A stretch of DNA of 9,179 nucleotides from Oscillospiraceae bacterium (GTDB lineage: Bacteria; Bacillota; Clostridia; Oscillospirales; Ruminococcaceae): contig JAITVU010000199.1 in NCBI GenBank assembly GCA_031285645.1, positions 1 to 9,179 on the forward strand, in the 5' to 3' direction. Below, piece after piece: positions 5,675 through 9,179 of the stretch; the first letter of the stretch is position 1; every line of letters begins with the position of its first letter. The position numbers and the translations under genes are program-made. The notes below the pieces were generated by a model, which was given only the letters and a program-made list of their open reading frames with translations, did not search any database and was not told where the DNA came from.

Positions 5675-5760
5675 AAAGGGCGATAAAATGATCGCTCAAA
5701 ACGCCTTTTTCTCAAAACGCATCGCGACATTTTATCTGCTTTTTAATGGGATATTAGTAT
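5658..5760. repeat. Long imperfect inverted repeat at the 3' end of the XRE gene
   Basis: Arms of 38 and 37 nt (5658-5695 and 5724-5760) match as ATACTAATATCC, TTAAAAAG, GATAAAATG and TCGC with small internal differences, about 33 paired bases in all, around a 28-nt loop. The loop region also carries a direct repeat, CTCAAAACGC at 5695-5704 and 5711-5720. The left arm encodes the last residues and the stop codon of the XRE gene. This is larger than a terminator needs and could be a small palindromic element whose insertion supplied the gene's end. Confidence 0.55.
5673..5711 (+). terminator. Intrinsic terminator of the XRE gene
   Basis: AAAAAGG(G)CG (5673-5682) pairs with CGCCTTTTT (5702-5710), ending in a T-run; within it GCGAT (5680-5684) and ATCGC (5691-5695) can form a competing inner hairpin. 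The stem begins on the stop codon itself. The same bases can pair over longer range with 5724-5760, so two folds exclude each other. Confidence 0.5.
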
Positions 5761-5808
5761 AAATACTGATAAAAAGATATAAATCAAACAAGTGAAAGAT
5801 ATATACGC

Positions 5809-5852
5809 ATAAAGGGTGCCACTGCAGCATAAGCCGCGGCGGCACCCTTTAT
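5809..5852. terminator. Probable bidirectional terminator between convergent units
   Basis: A perfect 12-bp stem, ATAAAGGGTGCC (5809-5820) with GGCACCCTTTAT (5841-5852), closes a 20-nt loop. A/T pairs at the base give a short T-tract in either direction. It sits between the XRE gene (plus) and the 3' end of the nitroreductase gene (minus, 40 bp away), the expected place for a shared terminator. Confidence 0.6.
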
Positions 5853-5892
5853 ATGTTGTTGTATAGATACAATAATTGCGTATCCGGACAAA

Positions 5893-6438
5893 TTACGCCA
5901 TGAAGGACAGCAATTCGTCGACGCTCTTCCTCTTTGGCATCACAGGCGTTTCGTCGGCGTAGCCGACGGCTAAAATCGCCGACACCTTTTGTCCCTCGGG
6001 GACATGGGCGGTTTCAATGACTTTGGCTTCATCGAATATACCCAAAACAACGGTTGCGAGGCCCTCGTTATGAGCGGCCAGGCAAAATGTCTGGGTAGCG
6101 ATTCCGGCGTCAAAGCTTTCCCAATGCGTCCCTTTACTTGTGGAGGGGGAGCCGTCGCGCTCAAAGCCGGATCGCGGCGAAACCGTCGTGACCAGGACCA
6201 GGGCCGGCGCGCCCAGCATCGTGTTTGTGTTGGGCGCAAAGTCGATGACGCACTTTTCAGCCAGTTCTTTTTTGAGCGCCGGGTCTGTTACGGCAATGTA
6301 GCGGGTTGTCTGGGAATTCTTCCAGCTCGGTGCAAAGGACGCGGCCTGGACGATCTTTTTAAGAACATCGCTGCTGACAGCGTCGTTTTTAAACTTGCGC
6401 ACACTCCTGCGCTCCTGAACACAATCCATAAAATCCAT
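5893..6438 (-). CDS. Nitroreductase-family flavoprotein
   Basis: A 181-residue protein of the nitroreductase superfamily: FMN-dependent, normally homodimeric cytoplasmic enzymes using NAD(P)H to reduce nitro compounds, quinones, enones or flavin. The N-terminal RRSVR (10-14) and APSWKNSQ (36-43) are FMN-contacting motifs; the central stretch THWESFDAGIATQ (104-116) and the late LGIFDE (132-137) and LAVGYAD (156-162) also fit. Length is normal for the short subfamily. The ATG is fixed by AAGGAG (6446-6451) at seven bases, a site that overlaps the stop codon of the EtfA-crotonase gene. The 12-bp gap indicates co-transcription as the operon's last gene. A link to acyl-CoA or flavin redox chemistry is inferred from position only; the substrate is unknown. 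Confidence 0.88.
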   Translation of the reverse strand: MDFMDCVQERRSVRKFKNDAVSSDVLKKIVQAASFAPSWKNSQTTRYIAVTDPALKKELAEKCVIDFAPNTNTMLGAPALVLVTTVSPRSGFERDGSPSTSKGTHWESFDAGIATQTFCLAAHNEGLATVVLGIFDEAKVIETAHVPEGQKVSAILAVGYADETPVMPKRKSVDELLSFMA

Positions 6439-6450
6439 GAGTATTCTCCT

Positions 6451-8277
6451 TTATACGCGTTTCGGCGCTTTGCTGAAATCCGCTTTGCGCTTTTCCACAA
6501 AGGCGGACATGCCCTCATAGCCGTCGCCGTCCTCCGCAAAGCACTTTGTCCAGCAATCGTTCTCCACCAGAAGCCCCTGGCTGAATTCAAGCGGCATGCC
6601 CTCGTTGATTGATTTTTTCGCCAGCTTGATGGCTTTTATGCTCTTGCTCATGATCTTGAGCGCAAGGTCGCGGCTGGTGCGCATCAGCCCCTCCGGGGGC
6701 ACGACCGCGTCCACAAGCCCGATGCGCAGCGCCTCCTCGGCGCTCAGCATATCGGTGGTGAAGATGATTTGCTTTGCCGTGCCGCTGCCTACAAGGCGCG
6801 ACAGACGCTGTGTACCCGTAAAGCCGGGAATAAGCCCCAGGTTGACTTCGGGCTGGCCGAATTTGGCGCGCGAGCTGGCAATACGGATATCGCACGCCAT
6901 GGCGAGCTCGTTGCCGCCGCCCAGCGTGAACCCGTTAATGGCCGCGATGACGATTTGAGGCAGCTCTTTGATTTTGACAAAGACTTCCTGCGCCATCAGG
7001 GATATTTCCCGGCCCTCGGCTTCGTTCATATTCTGCATCTCGGAAATATCCGCGCCGGCGACAAAGGCCCTGCCGCCCGCGCCGCGCACAATCAGCACCT
7101 TGATGGAGTCGTCGTTTTTCAGCTTATCGGCGACGGAGCTGATTTCCTGCAGGGTTTTGCGGTTGAGCGCGTTCATCTGGCGGGGGCGGTTGATGGTGAG
7201 GTAGGCAATATCATTCTGCACATGGTACAGGATGTTTTCCATCCCCACATATTGTTCGCTGGACGGCGCTGTGTAATTCACGCCTTTTTCCCTGGCTTTT
7301 TTAATGGCGTCCCTGAGCTTGGGCAATATGAGGGTTAAATCGCCCACAATACCGAGGTCGGCCACACCGAAAATGGGCGCGGTGTCATTTTTATTGATGG
7401 CGATGATGGTGCCCGAGTTTTCCATGCCCGCCACGTGCTGGATCGCACCGGAAATGCCGCAGGCGAGATAGAGGTCCGGCCGGACGGTTTTGCCGGTCTG
7501 GCCGACCTGCCGCTCCTTATTGAGCCAGCCCGAATCAACCGCCGCGCGGGACGCGGAAACATCGCCGCCTAAAAGGTCCGCCAGTTCCCTGAGCATACCG
7601 AAAGCTTCCTTGCCGCCCATGGCGCGCCCGCCGCTCACAAGGCATTTGGCCTGCGTGATATCCGCCGCAGTCCGCGTTTTCTTGACGACCTCAAGAATCT
7701 CAACGGTTTTGTCGCTTTCACTGAACGCGACGTTGACATGCTCTATAGCACCCTTGCGGCTCTCGTCCCGCTCCATGGGCTGCATCACGCCGGGACGCAC
7801 CGTCGCCATCTGCGGGCGATGCGTCTTACACCATATGACCGCCATCAGGTTGCCGCCAAAGGCGGGGCGCGTCATCATCAGAAGTTTCGTCTCCGGGTCG
7901 ATGCGCAGGGCCGTGCAGTCCGCCGTCAGCCCTGTTTTGATGCGCGCGGACACGCGCGGCGCGAGGTCGCGCCCGATGGATGTCGCGCCGAACAGCACGA
8001 TTTCGGGCTCTTTTTCCTTAATGACAGCCGTCATGGCTTTGGCGTAGGGTTCCGTCATATATTCACCCAGGATCGGGTCGTCCACGACAAGGACTTTATC
8101 CGCGCCGTAAGCGATCAGTTCTTCGGCGTGATGCCCCACTTTGTCGCCGATCAAAACGGCGACGACCTGTTGATTGAGGTCCTGGGCCAGGGAAGCCGCT
8201 TCCCCGATCAGTTCATAGCCGACGCTCTGCAGTTTGGCGTCACGCTGTTCGACAAATACAAAAATATCCTTACTCAT
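6451..8277 (-). CDS. Fusion: electron transfer flavoprotein alpha subunit + enoyl-CoA hydratase (crotonase)
   Basis: One 608-residue open frame contains two full proteins. Residues 1 to about 333 are EtfA, the FAD-carrying Etf subunit: the N-terminal Rossmann-like domain is followed by the alpha-subunit signature LYLACGISGAIQH..GTIIAIN (269-295) and IFGVADLGIVGDL (302-314). Residues 346-608 are a complete crotonase: oxyanion-hole AGAD (407-410), GGGNELA with Glu457 and GQPEVNLG with Glu477, the two catalytic glutamates of hydratases, then IPGFTGTQRL (483-492). A crotonase with both glutamates should interconvert 3-hydroxybutyryl-CoA and crotonyl-CoA. The join is only about 12 residues (NYTAPSSEQYVG). 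Met346 (codon 7240-7242) could be the ancestral crotonase start but lacks a proper ribosome site. EtfA pairs with EtfB, encoded 18 bp upstream. GGGGAGG (8290-8296) serves the ATG. An indel in the A-run at 7285-7289 is the main alternative explanation. Confidence 0.9.
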   Translation of the reverse strand: MSKDIFVFVEQRDAKLQSVGYELIGEAASLAQDLNQQVVAVLIGDKVGHHAEELIAYGADKVLVVDDPILGEYMTEPYAKAMTAVIKEKEPEIVLFGATSIGRDLAPRVSARIKTGLTADCTALRIDPETKLLMMTRPAFGGNLMAVIWCKTHRPQMATVRPGVMQPMERDESRKGAIEHVNVAFSESDKTVEILEVVKKTRTAADITQAKCLVSGGRAMGGKEAFGMLRELADLLGGDVSASRAAVDSGWLNKERQVGQTGKTVRPDLYLACGISGAIQHVAGMENSGTIIAINKNDTAPIFGVADLGIVGDLTLILPKLRDAIKKAREKGVNYTAPSSEQYVGMENILYHVQNDIAYLTINRPRQMNALNRKTLQEISSVADKLKNDDSIKVLIVRGAGGRAFVAGADISEMQNMNEAEGREISLMAQEVFVKIKELPQIVIAAINGFTLGGGNELAMACDIRIASSRAKFGQPEVNLGLIPGFTGTQRLSRLVGSGTAKQIIFTTDMLSAEEALRIGLVDAVVPPEGLMRTSRDLALKIMSKSIKAIKLAKKSINEGMPLEFSQGLLVENDCWTKCFAEDGDGYEGMSAFVEKRKADFSKAPKRV

Positions 8278-8295
8278 TATAGATTGAAGCCTCCC

Positions 8296-9087
8296 CTATA
8301 TCAAATGAACTTCGTGCAGCCGCGCCATTATGGCGTCCACCGCTTCGTCCGGCGTGAGGCCCTTTAGTATGGCGCCCTGCGATTTCGGTTCCTTTGTGTA
8401 GGAACGCACCACATTGGTGGGGGAGCCCTTAAGGCCAATGGCGGACGGATCAAGAAAGTCCGACAGCGCGTCGAAATCCAGGATTTGAATGTCCTTCTGC
8501 TCCGTGTCCACGATACCGCCAACCGTCATATACCGCGGCTGGGCCAGATCCTGTATCGCCGTCAGCAGGCAGGGCAGCTTGACCCGTATTTTATGGTAAC
8601 GGTCCTCATACTGGCGCATCACGATCAGCGCGCCGTCCTCCGGTGTGATCTCCTCCACATAGCTGACCTGCGGAATACCCAAATGCTCCGCGATCTGCGG
8701 GCCGACCTGCGCCGTATCGCCGTCAATGGCCTGACGTCCCGTGATGATTAAATCATAGCCGATCTTTTTAAGCGCGGCCGATATGATGGTCGAGGTCGCC
8801 AGCGTATCCGATCCGCCGAATTGCCGGCCGCTGATGAGGATCGCGTCGTCGCAACCCATGCTCAGGGCCTCGCGCAGCGCCATCTCGGCCTGGGGCGGGC
8901 CCATTGATACAACCGTCACGGTGCTGCCCGGCACTTTATCGCGTAAATCCAGAGCCGCTTCGATGCCGCTTTTGTCATCCGGATTGATGATAACGGGGAT
9001 GCCCGTCCGTATCAGGGTATTGGTCACAGGATCGATCTCGACCTCGTTTGTATCCGGCACCTGTTTGATGCATACGATGATTTTCAT
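8296..9087 (-). CDS. etfB: Electron transfer flavoprotein beta subunit
   Basis: A 263-residue EtfB of normal length. MKIIVCIKQVPDT (1-13) is the typical start; PVIINPDDK (31-39) and GRQAIDGDTAQVGPQ (117-131) are characteristic of clostridial Etf partners of butyryl-CoA dehydrogenase, and the segment near 158-177 (RQYEDR..RVKLPCLLTA) fits the beta-subunit signature. In bifurcating Etfs this subunit binds the second FAD that takes the hydride from NADH, sending one electron to ferredoxin or flavodoxin and one through EtfA to the acyl-CoA dehydrogenase. Bifurcation is inferred from family resemblance, not shown. GGGGAG (9095-9100) lies seven bases before the ATG, and the gap to the dehydrogenase stop codon is 13 bp. 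The next gene, EtfA-crotonase, follows after 18 bp. Confidence 0.95.
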   Translation of the reverse strand: MKIIVCIKQVPDTNEVEIDPVTNTLIRTGIPVIINPDDKSGIEAALDLRDKVPGSTVTVVSMGPPQAEMALREALSMGCDDAILISGRQFGGSDTLATSTIISAALKKIGYDLIITGRQAIDGDTAQVGPQIAEHLGIPQVSYVEEITPEDGALIVMRQYEDRYHKIRVKLPCLLTAIQDLAQPRYMTVGGIVDTEQKDIQILDFDALSDFLDPSAIGLKGSPTNVVRSYTKEPKSQGAILKGLTPDEAVDAIMARLHEVHLI

Positions 9088-9100
9088 GGCTTTTCTCCCC

Positions 9101-9179
9101 TTATTTCGCCTTGAGGGAGCCGTAGATGACCATTTTCATGACCTCGCTCGTTCCCTCGTAGATTTCGGGGATTTTGGCG
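9101..9179 (-). CDS. Acyl-CoA dehydrogenase, C-terminal end only (butyryl-CoA dehydrogenase-like)
   Basis: The window ends inside this gene; 25 codons plus the stop are visible. They read AKIPEIYEGTSEVMKMVIYGSLKAK. IYEGTSEV is the near-invariant C-terminal motif of acyl-CoA dehydrogenases that contacts the FAD. Its place directly before etfB and etfA is the classic clostridial bcd-etfB-etfA order, so a short-chain enzyme reducing crotonyl-CoA to butyryl-CoA is likely. An acryloyl-CoA or aryl-acrylyl-CoA reductase of the same family cannot be excluded from the fragment. Confidence 0.85.
   Translation of the reverse strand, partial: AKIPEIYEGTSEVMKMVIYGSLKAK

Noticed and set aside
6769..8367. 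Several long plus-strand open frames opposite the Etf genes (up to 209 codons)
   Set aside because: All are antisense to well-supported EtfA-crotonase and EtfB coding sequence and show no recognisable domain.
8296..9087. Reading of the Etf operon as caffeyl-CoA reductase (CarCDE)
   Set aside because: The EtfA part starts directly with the flavoprotein domain and lacks the N-terminal ferredoxin-like domain of CarE; with the visible dehydrogenase end, a butyryl-CoA type complex fits better, although the dehydrogenase is mostly out of view.

Overview
The window looks like chromosomal DNA from an anaerobic Gram-positive bacterium of the Clostridia type. The basis is the strong AGGAGG-type ribosome binding sites, the clostridial electron-bifurcating butyryl-CoA dehydrogenase/Etf gene order, and a gut-type plant-polysaccharide gene set. 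Genus-level placement cannot be read from the sequence. Almost all genes lie on the minus strand; the one exception is a small regulator gene near the middle.

Left part (1-4202): a minus-strand cluster reads, in transcription order, Gfo/Idh/MocA oxidoreductase (3186-4202), aldo/keto reductase (2104-3108) and a GH10-family glycosidase without a signal peptide (348-1856). Together they suggest intracellular handling of plant-derived oligosaccharides (xylan type) and sugar redox chemistry. Two copies of a GC-rich double-hairpin repeat (about 119-155 and 1928-1968) and several other inverted repeats sit in the non-coding stretches beside the GH10 gene.

Middle (4203-5890): a long gene-free AT-rich stretch leads to a two-gene divergent module: a SLOG-fold protein of the YpsA/DUF1273 type (minus) and an 84-residue XRE-type repressor (plus). 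They share an 89-bp control region that carries a perfect 17-bp inverted repeat, very probably the repressor's operator. The repressor gene ends inside a long imperfect inverted repeat that also contains a local terminator; a second, probably bidirectional terminator separates the module from the next operon.

Right part (5893-9179): a tightly spaced minus-strand operon reads acyl-CoA dehydrogenase (only its last 25 residues are in the window), etfB, an etfA-crotonase fusion, then a small nitroreductase-family flavoprotein. The gaps are 13, 18 and 12 bp. The fusion is the most unusual item: a complete EtfA is joined in frame to a complete enoyl-CoA hydratase with both catalytic glutamates. It physically links the crotonase that makes crotonyl-CoA to the Etf that serves the dehydrogenase consuming it. 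The main alternative is a one-base indel in an A-run just before the junction, which would give EtfA its own stop codon; this is discussed in the findings.
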